A stretch of 64,000 nucleotides of DNA, taken from assembly GCF_001700325.1 (NCBI RefSeq), contig NZ_MATO01000015.1, forward strand, positions 62,001 through 126,000. Reading direction: 5' to 3'. The notes under the pieces are model-generated. The model did no database searches. It saw nothing but the letters and a program-made list of their open reading frames with translations, and was not told the DNA's origin. Positions 8,624-16,625 of this stretch are shown piece by piece. Each line of letters starts with the position of its first letter. Position 1 is the stretch's first letter. Position numbers and translations under genes: made by a program. The DNA comes from Caryophanon latum (GTDB lineage Bacteria > Bacillota > Bacilli > Bacillales_A > Planococcaceae).

Positions 8624-10405
8624 ATGACAGAAACGACAAACATTATTAAAGGTGGCGCATTTTTAATTGAAGAAACGGAGCTAGCACGCGTGCTAACACC
8701 AGAGGATTTCACAGATGAGCAAAAAATGATTGCGAAAACGACGGAAGAATACGTATCAAACGAAGTAATGCCGTTAGTTGAAAAGCTTGAAAACCACGAG
8801 TTTGAGCATTCTGTGCAGCTTCTAAAAAAAGCAGGCGAGCTCGGCTTACTAGCAGCGGACGTACCTGAAAAATACGAAGGCTTAGGCTTAGATAAAGTTT
8901 CTTCAGCACTCATTACGGAAAAAATGGCAGTTGTCGGTGGCTTCTCGATTACGCATGGTGCACATGTTGGCATCGGTTCATTACCAATCGTACTATTTGG
9001 CAACGACGCACAAAAATCGAAATACTTACCGAAGCTGGCAAGCGGTGAATTGATCGCTGCGTATGCGTTAACGGAGCCAGGATCAGGTTCAGATGCACTC
9101 GGCGCGAAAACGACGGCGAAGCTAAGCGAAGACGGCACGCACTACATTTTAAACGGTGAAAAGCAATGGATTACGAACGCAGGCTTTGCGGACGTGTTCG
9201 TTGTGTATGCAAAAATCGACGGTGAGCGCTTCACAGCATTTATCGTAGAACGCGCATTTGACGGTGTATCAGTCGGCGCTGAAGAAAAGAAAATGGGCAT
9301 TAAATCTTCATCAACGCGCACGCTCATTTTACAAGATGCAAAAGTGCCAGTTGAAAACTTACTTGGCGAAGAAGGTCGCGGTCACGTTATTGCGTTTAAC
9401 ATTTTAAACATCGGACGTTACAAGCTAGGTGTCGGCACAGTCGGCAGCTCAAAGCGTGCATTCGAGCTTGCAGTGAAGTATACGAATCAGCGTCAGCAGT
9501 TCGGCACACCGCTTTCGAAATTTACGTTAACACAAGAAAAGCTTGCGACGATGGCAGCGCGTATTTACGCATCAGAGGCGCTGAACTACCGCACAGTTGG
9601 CTTGTTCGAGGATCGTTTAAGCCAATTGTCAGAGGCGCAGCAAGATGACGGCAAGCAAATTGCGGCGGCGATTGCAGAGTACGCGATTGAATGTTCAATT
9701 GCAAAAGTATTCGGTTCGGAAACGCTTGATTACGTAGCTGACGAGGCAGTGCAGTTACACGGTGGTTACGGCTTCATGGCAGAGTACGAAGTGGAACGCA
9801 TTTATCGCGATTCACGTATTAACCGCATTTTCGAAGGCACGAACGAAATTAACCGATTAATTGTACCTGGCACGTTTATGAAAAAGGCGTTAAAAGGTGA
9901 ATTGCCATTGCTACAAATTGCACAGCAGCTACAAAGCGAGCTGTTATCGATGATGCCAGAAGATGTTGGTACGTCACCGCTTGCACAAGAGGCACAAATT
10001 GTGAAAAATGCGAAAAAGCTCGGCGTGTTAGTCGCAGGTGTCGCAGCACAGCGCTTCGGTGCAAAGTTAGAGCGCGAGCAAGAGGTGTTAATTAACATCG
10101 CAAATATCGCAAACGAAATTTTCGCAATGGAATCAGCATTACTGCGCACGCAAAAGGCGATTGAACGCGACGGTGTAGAAAAGTCAGCACAGAAAATTTT
10201 ATACACAGAAATTTTCGTGCAAGAGGCGTTTGAGCGCATTGAGAAGGAAGCGAAAGATACAGTGCTTGGTGCATTAGAAGGCGATCAAGCGAAAATGACG
10301 TTATCGGCGTTCCGCAAATTACTGCGCAGCAACCCGCATAACTTAATTGCAAAGCGTCGTGAAGCAGCAGCGAAGTTAATTGAGGCAGAGCGATATATCG
10401 TTTAA
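8624..10405 (+). CDS. fadE: FadE: acyl-CoA dehydrogenase
   Basis: 593 residues, the long acyl-CoA dehydrogenase type. Visible are [19 protein letters not shown] and [19 protein letters not shown] (FAD and substrate loops), [20 protein letters not shown], and the catalytic-Glu motif [13 protein letters not shown]-terminal extension of roughly 200 residues follows the core, as in B. subtilis FadE. It introduces the first trans double bond into acyl-CoA and passes electrons to an electron-transfer flavoprotein not encoded here. A GGGAGG site precedes the ATG. It is third in the fad operon, after a structured repeat. Confidence 0.95.
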   Translation: MTETTNIIKGGAFLIEETELARVLTPEDFTDEQKMIAKTTEEYVSNEVMPLVEKLENHEFEHSVQLLKKAGELGLLAADVPEKYEGLGLDKVSSALITEKMAVVGGFSITHGAHVGIGSLPIVLFGNDAQKSKYLPKLASGELIAAYALTEPGSGSDALGAKTTAKLSEDGTHYILNGEKQWITNAGFADVFVVYAKIDGERFTAFIVERAFDGVSVGAEEKKMGIKSSSTRTLILQDAKVPVENLLGEEGRGHVIAFNILNIGRYKLGVGTVGSSKRAFELAVKYTNQRQQFGTPLSKFTLTQEKLATMAARIYASEALNYRTVGLFEDRLSQLSEAQQDDGKQIAAAIAEYAIECSIAKVFGSETLDYVADEAVQLHGGYGFMAEYEVERIYRDSRINRIFEGTNEINRLIVPGTFMKKALKGELPLLQIAQQLQSELLSMMPEDVGTSPLAQEAQIVKNAKKLGVLVAGVAAQRFGAKLEREQEVLINIANIANEIFAMESALLRTQKAIERDGVEKSAQKILYTEIFVQEAFERIEKEAKDTVLGALEGDQAKMTLSAFRKLLRSNPHNLIAKRREAAAKLIEAERYIV

Positions 10406-10481
10406 TGATTAGCCAATATTTGTAATCAATAAAATAAAGTAGCTGGAAGCGGACAGCTACTTTGAGTTTATTGATAATTGT

Positions 10482-10521
10482 AAAAATGTGGTCGTTTCGT
10501 ATGAGACGTCCGCATTTTTTT
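10482..10521 (+). terminator. Terminator after fadE
   Basis: AAAAATGTGGTCGTTTC pairs with GAGACGTCCGCATTTTT and runs into a T tract. A second small hairpin without T run (AAAGTAGCTG over CAGCTACTTT, 10436-10463) lies just before it. Confidence 0.8.
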
Positions 10522-10595
10522 ATGCTTTTGTAGGTGAAAAGTACAGTGTTGTGACGATATATAACTAAAACTATACAACGAAAGGTTGGTGTCGT

Positions 10596-11585
10596 ATGGT
10601 TCAGTTTTTTAAGCGTCTATTTTCTTCGCGACCTGTGCCGCCTCAGGATCAATACGATGAGCGAGGTTTTAACGTTTATGGAGACCATCGAAATGGAACG
10701 AAATACGATGATGAAGGCTACGATATACGCGGCTTCCATCACGAAACAGGAAAAACTCGCCAGCGCAAATATTACGACGAAAATGGTTTCGATGCAAAAG
10801 GTGTGCATCAATCAGGAAAAAAATATGTAAATGGGTACGATTGCTTCGGCTACGACGCGCTCGGCTTTAATAAAGAAGGTTATAACCGACAAGGATTTTA
10901 TAAAGATGGCTTTAATAAAGACGGGTATGACGAGGATGGATTTAACCGACAAGGTATAAACGAATTCGGCTTTAATCGAGAAGGCGTTCATAAAAATGGC
11001 ACGCTGTATGATACGAAAGGCTTTAATGCGAGCGGCTTTAATAAGGACGGGCTCGATCGACAAGGCTATAACCGTGGTGGCTTTAATAAAGAAGGTTACG
11101 ACCGACAAGGTTATGACGAAACAGGCTTTAATAAGAAGGGCTATGATAAAGAAGGATACAATCGAAGCGGCTTTGATAAGGAAGGGTACGACCGCTACGG
11201 CTTTAATAAAGATGGCTACGATAGCGAAGGGTATGACCGACGCGGCTTCAATAAAAAAGGCATCGACCGAGAAGGCTTTAACGAGCAAGGCTTCGATAAA
11301 TATGGCTTCAATCGTACAGGGAAAACAGCGCAAGGCTATGATAAAGACGGTTACGATGAGGACGGCTTTAATAAGGAAGGCTTTAACCGACAAGGATGGA
11401 ATCGCGAAGGCTACAATAAAGAAGGGTTTAATGCGGCAGGCTACAATGAGGCAGGGTATGACCGTTTTGGCTATGACGAAGACGGGTACGATAAAGACGG
11501 GCTCGATAAGGAAGGATTTGATCGTGCTGGCTATGACCGACAAGGCTACAATCGTTTCGGTGAGCGCAAGCAGGACGGTGTATGA
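10596..11585 (+). CDS. Pentapeptide-periodic Gly-aromatic repeat protein
   Basis: 329 residues. After a basic start (MVQFFKRLFSSR) almost the whole protein is built from about 47 units of five residues, consensus G-[YF]-[ND]-[KRE]-[EDQ], for example GFNKE-GYDRQ-GYNRG. Units near the N-terminus are irregular. There is no signal peptide, membrane segment or known catalytic motif. Each unit has one aromatic and usually opposite charges, a low-complexity sticker-and-spacer composition. The 15-base DNA period keeps other frames open, but only this frame has the repeat consensus and an AAAGG site. The function is unknown; scaffold, condensate-forming or structural roles are possible. Confidence 0.75.
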   Translation: MVQFFKRLFSSRPVPPQDQYDERGFNVYGDHRNGTKYDDEGYDIRGFHHETGKTRQRKYYDENGFDAKGVHQSGKKYVNGYDCFGYDALGFNKEGYNRQGFYKDGFNKDGYDEDGFNRQGINEFGFNREGVHKNGTLYDTKGFNASGFNKDGLDRQGYNRGGFNKEGYDRQGYDETGFNKKGYDKEGYNRSGFDKEGYDRYGFNKDGYDSEGYDRRGFNKKGIDREGFNEQGFDKYGFNRTGKTAQGYDKDGYDEDGFNKEGFNRQGWNREGYNKEGFNAAGYNEAGYDRFGYDEDGYDKDGLDKEGFDRAGYDRQGYNRFGERKQDGV

Positions 11586-11651
11586 TATTAGTTTGATTTC
11601 GAGACATTGTTGCGTATAATAAAGGCAGAAATAACGAGGGAGAGAATGAAC

Positions 11652-12008
11652 ATGACAATTACTTTGATTCAATATCCGAAATGTACGACGTGTCGTAAAG
11701 CGAAAGCATGGTTAACGCAAAATGGCGTAGCGTTTCAGGATATTCATATCGTTGAGCAAACACCGAGCGCTGCACAAATTCGCGCATACCATGAAGCAAG
11801 TGGCGTGCCGCTGAAAAAGTTTTTCAACACGTCAGGACAAAAATACCGCGAGCTTGGTTTAAAGGATCGTTTAGCGACGATGAGTGAGGACGAAATGTAC
11901 GACTTGCTTGCATCAGACGGCATGTTAATTAAACGTCCAATCGTAACAGACGGGCAAAAGCTAACGTTAGGCTTTAAGGAAGCGGAATTTGAAGCGACGT
12001 GGAAGTAA
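11652..12008 (+). CDS. yusI: ArsC/Spx-family protein YusI
   Basis: 118 residues from ATG 11652, exactly the length of B. subtilis YusI. The ATG six bases upstream is too close to the GAGGGAG site. The N-terminal redox motif is YPKCTTCRKAKAWL, and the C-terminal RPIVTDGQKLTLGF matches the ArsC/Spx fold. There is no adjacent arsenic gene, and the CTTC pair suggests a thiol-dependent reductase or Spx-like regulator rather than a classic arsenate reductase. It is placed just upstream of gcvH, as in B. subtilis. Confidence 0.88.
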   Translation: MTITLIQYPKCTTCRKAKAWLTQNGVAFQDIHIVEQTPSAAQIRAYHEASGVPLKKFFNTSGQKYRELGLKDRLATMSEDEMYDLLASDGMLIKRPIVTDGQKLTLGFKEAEFEATWK

Positions 12009-12138
12009 CGAACTGTCTTGATTGGACACAACAATGTAGCTTGTTTTCGTATGGAAACTATGGCACACTTACATTAATATAGCTCTCTGTTGCCTCATAC
12101 GATAGCGAGCTTGTTATTACATATTTGGAGGGATTTTC

Positions 12139-12519
12139 ATGAGCGTACCAGCAGGATTATTTTATTCAAAAGAACACGAGTGGGTAAAAGTAGAAGGCAA
12201 TAAAGCGTATATCGGTATTACGGAATTCGCACAAAACGAATTAGGTGACATCGTATTTGTAGAGCTACCAGAAGTAAACGACACGATTGCAGCAGGTGAC
12301 GTGTTCGGTAACGTAGAATCAGTTAAAACTGTTTCAGATTTATATGCGCCTGTTTCAGGTACAGTCATCGAAATTAACGAAGCGTTAGCAGATAGCCCAG
12401 AGCTTGTGAACGAATCACCATACGAAGATGCATGGATGATCGCGATCGAGCTAGAAGATGCATCACAGCTAGACGCATTATTAGATGCAGCTGGCTACGA
12501 AGCAGTCATTGCAGAATAA
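12139..12519 (+). CDS. gcvH: GcvH: glycine cleavage system H protein
   Basis: 126 residues, the normal length. The lipoyl-carrier Lys is K63 in [18 protein letters not shown]. GcvH shuttles the aminomethyl intermediate between glycine cleavage enzymes; in B. subtilis it is also a relay for lipoyl transfer. No other gcv gene is nearby, but lipoyl synthase (lipA) occurs at 34968. The start follows a GGAGGG site and a terminator directly follows. Confidence 0.96.
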   Translation: MSVPAGLFYSKEHEWVKVEGNKAYIGITEFAQNELGDIVFVELPEVNDTIAAGDVFGNVESVKTVSDLYAPVSGTVIEINEALADSPELVNESPYEDAWMIAIELEDASQLDALLDAAGYEAVIAE

Positions 12520-12530
12520 TAGATGATGAG

Positions 12531-12564
12531 CCGTTTCACGCATTCGTCGTGAAGCGGTTTTTTT
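12531..12564 (+). terminator. Terminator after gcvH
   Basis: CCGTTTCACG pairs with CGTGAAGCGG followed by seven T residues. Confidence 0.9.
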
Positions 12565-12615
12565 GTGCTGCTTGCGCCTTTGTTTTACAATACAACAAAA
12601 GGAGGCGATTGCGTA

Positions 12616-12981
12616 ATGCAATGTATTATCGTCGAAGGAAAGGCGGACGTTGCGCAAATTGCACCGCTGTTAACGGGTGACGTGCACGTGTTAAAAACGA
12701 ACGGCACGATGAGTGAAGTGGCGTTAGAGGAACTAGTCGAGCCGTATGCGCATATGGAGCTGTTTACGCTATTTGATGCAGACTATACAGGTGACAAGCT
12801 GCGTGCGCTCATGAACCGACTGTATAGCGAATGCACGCACATTTACATCGATGAGCAGTTTGAAGCTGTAGAGAAAACGCCGCGCCACGTGCTGTATACA
12901 TTGCTGCACGACGCCTCACTACATGTAAAGGGTGACAACGGATGCAACAGTGGACGAGAGATGAATGGGAACAAACAATAG
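12616..12981 (+). CDS. yusF: TOPRIM-domain protein YusF
   Basis: 121 residues from ATG 12616, with GGAGG upstream. TOPRIM acidic residues are visible in IIVEGKADVAQI and LFTLFDADYTGDKLRALM, as in small free-standing TOPRIM proteins related to ribonuclease M5 and primase. Nucleic-acid cleavage or a phosphotransfer role is possible but not shown. The 3' end overlaps the start of yusE by 40 bases. The same gene neighbourhood (yusE, yusF, gcvH, yusI) occurs in B. subtilis. Confidence 0.85.
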   Translation: MQCIIVEGKADVAQIAPLLTGDVHVLKTNGTMSEVALEELVEPYAHMELFTLFDADYTGDKLRALMNRLYSECTHIYIDEQFEAVEKTPRHVLYTLLHDASLHVKGDNGCNSGREMNGNKQ

Positions 12982-13244
12982 CGAGCGAGCGACGAACGGC
13001 GTTTTATTTATATACGCCGATGTGTGGCACGTGCGCGGTCGCAACGAAAATGATGGATGTTATTGAGCAGCTGCTGCCAACACTTCCAATCGGTAAAGCA
13101 AATTTGAATTATATGGAGCAAGTCGCATACGATTATGAAATCGAAAGCGTGCCGTGCTTACTCATTGCACAAGACGGTAAAGTGACGGAAAAAGTATATG
13201 CATTCCAATCCGTACCTCATTTGTACGAATTGTTGAAAAAATGA
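12942..13244 (+). CDS. yusE: Thioredoxin-like protein YusE
   Basis: 100 residues with the redox motif LYTPMCGTCAVATKMM and the cis-Pro loop ESVPCLLIAQDG. The extra Cys next to the cis-Pro is unusual for thioredoxin, but otherwise the fold is complete. It starts inside yusF, 40 bases before that gene ends, with an AAAGGGTG site, so the two are co-translated. It is probably a cytosolic disulfide oxidoreductase. The promoter of the methionine transporter leader overlaps its stop codon region. Confidence 0.88.
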   Translation: MQQWTRDEWEQTIASERRTAFYLYTPMCGTCAVATKMMDVIEQLLPTLPIGKANLNYMEQVAYDYEIESVPCLLIAQDGKVTEKVYAFQSVPHLYELLKK

Positions 13245-13274
13245 TTGACGCTTCACAATTCATTATGGTAAAGT
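13245..13274 (+). promoter_or_regulatory. Candidate sigma-A promoter for the met riboswitch transcript
   Basis: TTGACG (13245) and TAAAGT (13269) are separated by 18 bases. The -35 is good and the -10 weak. It lies 30-60 bases upstream of the SAM riboswitch, where a promoter is required. Confidence 0.55.
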
Positions 13275-13306
13275 ACGATTAATTCATTTAAAATTGCATA
13301 TCGTTA

Positions 13307-13470
13307 CTCTTATAAAGAGCGGTGGAGGGAAGTGCCCTATGAAGCCCGGCAACCATCACGCAGGTGAAAAGGTGCCAAATCACGCAAAGTTTAGCTTTGG
13401 AAGATGAGAGAACGTTTTTACGTATACGTTGAAACCTTCTACATCGAGTTATTGTGTAGGAGGTTTTTTC
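13307..13470 (+). promoter_or_regulatory. SAM-I (S-box) riboswitch with terminator
   Basis: The classical S-box order is visible: P1 strand CTCTTATAAAGAGC, GGTGGAGGGAAGTGCCC, TATGAAGCCCGGCAACCA, AGGTGCCAAATC, and the P1 partner GATGAGAG at about 13403. It is followed by an intrinsic terminator (AACCTTCTAC over GTAGGAGGTT then T run, 13431-13470). Binding of S-adenosylmethionine should end transcription before metN. A repeat element of about 190 bases separates the terminator from metN. Confidence 0.96.
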
Positions 13471-13549
13471 AAAGTTTAAAATGTAAGTGGTAAGTGTAAA
13501 AGAATAACTGGGTAGCTAACTACTTAGTTGTTGATGAGACAGAAAGTAT

Positions 13550-13738
13550 ATTGCTCGACGTAAGAGGCGGACTCCAGCGGGAAAAGCTCGTGACTCAAGA
13601 CCCCACAGACGCGACGTAGGAGTGTCGAGGAGGCTTGAGGAAGGTGGTAAACGCCACGTCCATGTGGCACCACCTTCAGAACAAACATCGTATTCGCCCC
13701 CGAGCCCGCGGAAAGCCTGCCTCGATGCGGAGAGCAAT
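13550..13738. repeat. Structured long-hairpin repeat, type A long form, in the metN leader
   Basis: The outer arm ATTGCTC (13550) pairs with GAGCAAT (13732). The core arms GAGGCGGACTCCAGCGGG and CCCGCGGAAAGCCTGCCTC pair. The middle module CTCAAG pairs with CTTGAG, and an inserted hairpin AAGGTGGT/ACCACCTT encloses GCCACGT/ATGTGGC. Nearly the same long form occurs at 61874-62063. It sits between the SAM riboswitch and metN. Confidence 0.9.
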
Positions 13739-13784
13739 GTTTATTTAAAATGAAACGTCATAATATGAAAAAGTAGGAGAAAAC

Positions 13785-14810
13785 ATGATTTCGTTAAAAG
13801 ATATTAAAAAAATATACAAAACGAAAAACGGCGACTTAACAGCAGTGAACGATGTAAACCTCGACATTCGCCAAGGTGAAATTTTTGGCATTATCGGGTA
13901 CAGTGGCGCTGGTAAAAGTACGATGATTCGTTTATTAAATGGTTTAGAAAAGCCATCGACTGGCTCTGTTACAATTAACGGACAGGAAATTTCAAAAAGC
14001 ACAGGTGCAGAGCTGCGTGCGATGCGCCAAAAAATTAGTATGATTTTCCAACACTTCAACTTACTTTGGTCGCGCACAGTAGCAGAAAACATCGAGTTTC
14101 CACTTGAGATTGCTGGTGTGCCAAAGGAAGAACGTAAAAAGCGCGTTGACGAATTAATCGAGCTAGTTGGTTTATTCGGGCGCGGCAATGCGTACCCGTC
14201 TCAATTATCAGGTGGGCAAAAGCAGCGTGTCGGCATTGCGCGAGCGCTTGCGAACAACCCGGAAGTGCTGCTTTGTGATGAAGCGACATCTGCACTTGAC
14301 CCGGAGACGACCGATGCGATTTTAGATTTATTGCTTGATATTAACAAGCGCCTTAATTTAACGATCGTACTCATTACACATGAAATGCACGTCATTCAAA
14401 AAATTTGTGATCGCGTTGCCGTAATGGAAGCAGGAAAAGTTGTTGAAATGGGCGATGTGCTACAAGTGTTCCAATCGCCGCAGCAAAAAATTACGAAGCG
14501 CTTCGTATCGAAAATTTCAGGTGAGGATCAGACGAAGGAAGCGATTCGTGAGCTGAATAAAAGCTATCGTTCAGGTAAGCTCATTAAAGTGACGTTCGTC
14601 GGTGAGCAAACGAATGAGCCAGTCATTTCGCATATGATGAAAAAATTTGCGATTGATGCGAACATCGTACACGGTTCGATTCAGCATACGCAAAGCGGTC
14701 CATACGGTACATTAATTGTGCATCTTGAAGGCAATGTATCGGACGTACAAGCAGCAATTCAGTTTTTACAAGATAGTAATTTACAAGCGGAGGTAGTAAG
14801 CAATGATTGA
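13785..14810 (+). CDS. metN: MetN: methionine ABC importer ATPase
   Basis: 341 residues. ABC motifs are GYSGAGKSTMIRLLNG (Walker A), QLSGGQKQRVGIARAL (signature) and VLLCDEATSALDPETT (Walker B). The last 80 or so residues form the regulatory NIL domain that binds methionine in this family (ISHMMKKFAIDANIVHGSI). It powers D/L-methionine uptake together with MetP and MetQ. Transcription is controlled by the upstream SAM riboswitch. The stop overlaps the metP start by 8 bases. Confidence 0.96.
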   Translation: MISLKDIKKIYKTKNGDLTAVNDVNLDIRQGEIFGIIGYSGAGKSTMIRLLNGLEKPSTGSVTINGQEISKSTGAELRAMRQKISMIFQHFNLLWSRTVAENIEFPLEIAGVPKEERKKRVDELIELVGLFGRGNAYPSQLSGGQKQRVGIARALANNPEVLLCDEATSALDPETTDAILDLLLDINKRLNLTIVLITHEMHVIQKICDRVAVMEAGKVVEMGDVLQVFQSPQQKITKRFVSKISGEDQTKEAIRELNKSYRSGKLIKVTFVGEQTNEPVISHMMKKFAIDANIVHGSIQHTQSGPYGTLIVHLEGNVSDVQAAIQFLQDSNLQAEVVSND

Positions 14811-15471
14811 GACACTTTTTCCGAATGTAAATTGGGATAAAATGCTAGAGGCGACGTATGAGACGCTGTACATGACGGCAATTTCTACTGTTGCGACATT
14901 CATCATCGGCTTAGCAATCGGCATTTTATTATTTTTAACGAGCCCGCATCAACTATGGGCAAACAAGCTCGTGTACTTTTTAACGGGATCACTCGTTAAC
15001 ATTTTCCGCTCGATTCCGTTTATCGTGCTCATCATTTTATTAATTCCGATTACGAAATTAATGCTCGGCACGATTCGTGGTGTGAACGCGGCATTGCCAG
15101 CACTCATTATCGGGGCAGCACCGTTTTATGCGCGTCTTGTGTTGATCGCCTTACGTGAAGTTGATAAAGGTGTTATTGAAGCAGCTCGCTCAATGGGGGC
15201 AAAAACGTCGACGATCATTATGAAAGTGCTCGTGCCAGAGTCAATGCCAGCGCTTATTTCAGGTATTACCGTAACGGCGATTGCGCTCGTAGGTTACACA
15301 GCGATGGCAGGTATTATCGGTGCAGGCGGTTTAGGGAACGCCGCATTTATTGACGGGTTCCAACGTAGCCGACCGGATGTTACACTAATGGCAACGATTA
15401 TTATTTTAATTATCGTCTTCATCATTCAGTTCATCGGTGACTTCATTACGAACCGTGTGGACAAGCGATAA
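14803..15471 (+). CDS. metP: MetP (MetI): methionine ABC importer permease
   Basis: 222 residues with five predicted membrane segments. The permease coupling loop EAARSMGAKTSTIIMKVLVPESMPALISG contains the EAA-Gly pattern. It forms the membrane channel of the methionine importer. It begins inside the metN stop with a GCGGAGG site. After it comes a structured repeat and then metQ, so the expected three-gene operon is interrupted by about 240 non-coding bases. Confidence 0.95.
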   Translation: MIETLFPNVNWDKMLEATYETLYMTAISTVATFIIGLAIGILLFLTSPHQLWANKLVYFLTGSLVNIFRSIPFIVLIILLIPITKLMLGTIRGVNAALPALIIGAAPFYARLVLIALREVDKGVIEAARSMGAKTSTIIMKVLVPESMPALISGITVTAIALVGYTAMAGIIGAGGLGNAAFIDGFQRSRPDVTLMATIIILIIVFIIQFIGDFITNRVDKR

Positions 15472-15523
15472 TATAATGAATGAGTTTATAGCGCTTTATT
15501 AGGAAGATGCTGTATTTGTATAA

Positions 15524-15648
15524 TTGAGCGCGTGCGACGAGACTCCTTGGGGAAAAGCTCGTGACTCAAGACCCCGCAAACGTGAGGTAACGAACGTTGA
15601 GGAGGCTTGAGCCGAGCCCCGGGAAAGCGAGTCGCAATACGCGCTCAA
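15524..15648. repeat. Structured long-hairpin repeat, type B medium form, between metP and metQ
   Basis: TTGAGCGCGT (15524) pairs with ACGCGCTCAA (15639) leaving an AAT bulge. The core arms CGACGAGACTCCTTGGGG and CCCCGGGAAAGCGAGTCG pair, including copy-specific compensating bases. The middle module CTCAAG pairs with CTTGAG. It is inside the metNPQ operon and must be transcribed if the operon is intact. Confidence 0.9.
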
Positions 15649-15708
15649 TAGGTTGCTCATTAATGATGAACTAAGCTTCACCAATAAATGAAATAGGGGT
15701 TTTGAGAC

Positions 15709-16578
15709 ATGAAAAAGCAAACGAAAATTTATTCATTTTTAGCAGTATCAGCATTAGCGTTAGCAGCATGTGGCGCTGAAGAAGAAAAAACGAACGACAA
15801 CGCAGCAACAGATGAAAACGAAACGACAGAGCCAGCAGAAGAAACGACAATTACAGTTGGTGCTTCATACGGCTTACATGACATCATTTTAGAAGAAGCA
15901 GCACCAATTTTAGCAGAAGAAGGCATTACGCTTGAAGTAGAGCCGTACCAAGATTACATTTTACCGAACCAAGATTTAGAAAACGGTGACTTAGATGCGA
16001 ACTACTTCCAACACATTCCGTATTTAAACAACCAAATTAAAGAGTTCGGCTACGATTTCGTTAACATCGGTGGCATTCACGTTGAACCGATGGCGATCTA
16101 CTCTAAAAAATATACGTCAATTGAAGAAATTCCAGAAGGTGGCACAATCATTATGTCAAACTCTGTAGCAGAGCAAGGGCGTGTATTATCACTTCTTGAA
16201 TCAGCAGGCTTAATTACGCTTGATCCAGCTGTAAACAAATCAGAGGCGACGTTAGATAACATCGTAGAAAACCCGAAAAACTTAGTGATCGACGCAGAGC
16301 CATCACCAGAAATTTTAGTATCGTTTTACGAAAATGAAGAAGGCGATGCAGTTGTTATTAACTCAAACTTCGCCATCGATGCAGGCATTAGCCCAGTAGA
16401 TGATTCAATCGCAATCGAAGGCGGCGCATCTGACTACGTAAACGTTATTGCAACGACGAAGGAAAAAGAAAATGACCCAGCATTAAAACGTTTAGTTGAA
16501 GTGTTACAATCAGAAGAAATTTCAGACTTCATTTTAGAGGAATGGGACGGAGCGGTTGTACCAGTAGGCAACAAATAA
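15709..16578 (+). CDS. metQ: MetQ: methionine-binding lipoprotein
   Basis: 289 residues. The N-terminus has a lipoprotein signal with lipobox ALAACG. An acidic, Thr-rich linker follows and then a NlpA/MetQ binding domain (ITVGASYGLHDIILEEAAPIL, DANYFQHIPYLNNQIKEFGYD). It captures methionine outside the membrane and delivers it to MetNP. The ribosome site is AGGGG nine bases before the ATG. A perfect terminator follows. Upstream it is separated from metP by the 15524 repeat. Confidence 0.95.
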   Translation: MKKQTKIYSFLAVSALALAACGAEEEKTNDNAATDENETTEPAEETTITVGASYGLHDIILEEAAPILAEEGITLEVEPYQDYILPNQDLENGDLDANYFQHIPYLNNQIKEFGYDFVNIGGIHVEPMAIYSKKYTSIEEIPEGGTIIMSNSVAEQGRVLSLLESAGLITLDPAVNKSEATLDNIVENPKNLVIDAEPSPEILVSFYENEEGDAVVINSNFAIDAGISPVDDSIAIEGGASDYVNVIATTKEKENDPALKRLVEVLQSEEISDFILEEWDGAVVPVGNK

Positions 16579-16584
16579 TAAAGT

Positions 16585-16625
16585 ATCCCACTCGAGACAA
16601 GCTTGTTTCGAGTGGGATTTTTTTT
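16585..16625. terminator. Bidirectional terminator between metQ and gltC
   Basis: ATCCCACTCGAGACAAG pairs perfectly with CTTGTTTCGAGTGGGAT apart from one base, followed by eight T residues. It serves convergent metQ (plus) and gltC (minus). Confidence 0.93.

Noticed and set aside
10830-11560. Dense short-period repeats that might be a CRISPR array or tandem DNA repeat
   Set aside because: The period is 15 bases and encodes a coherent pentapeptide repeat with a start codon and ribosome site; there are no spacers, and the opposite-strand frames are only by-products of the period.
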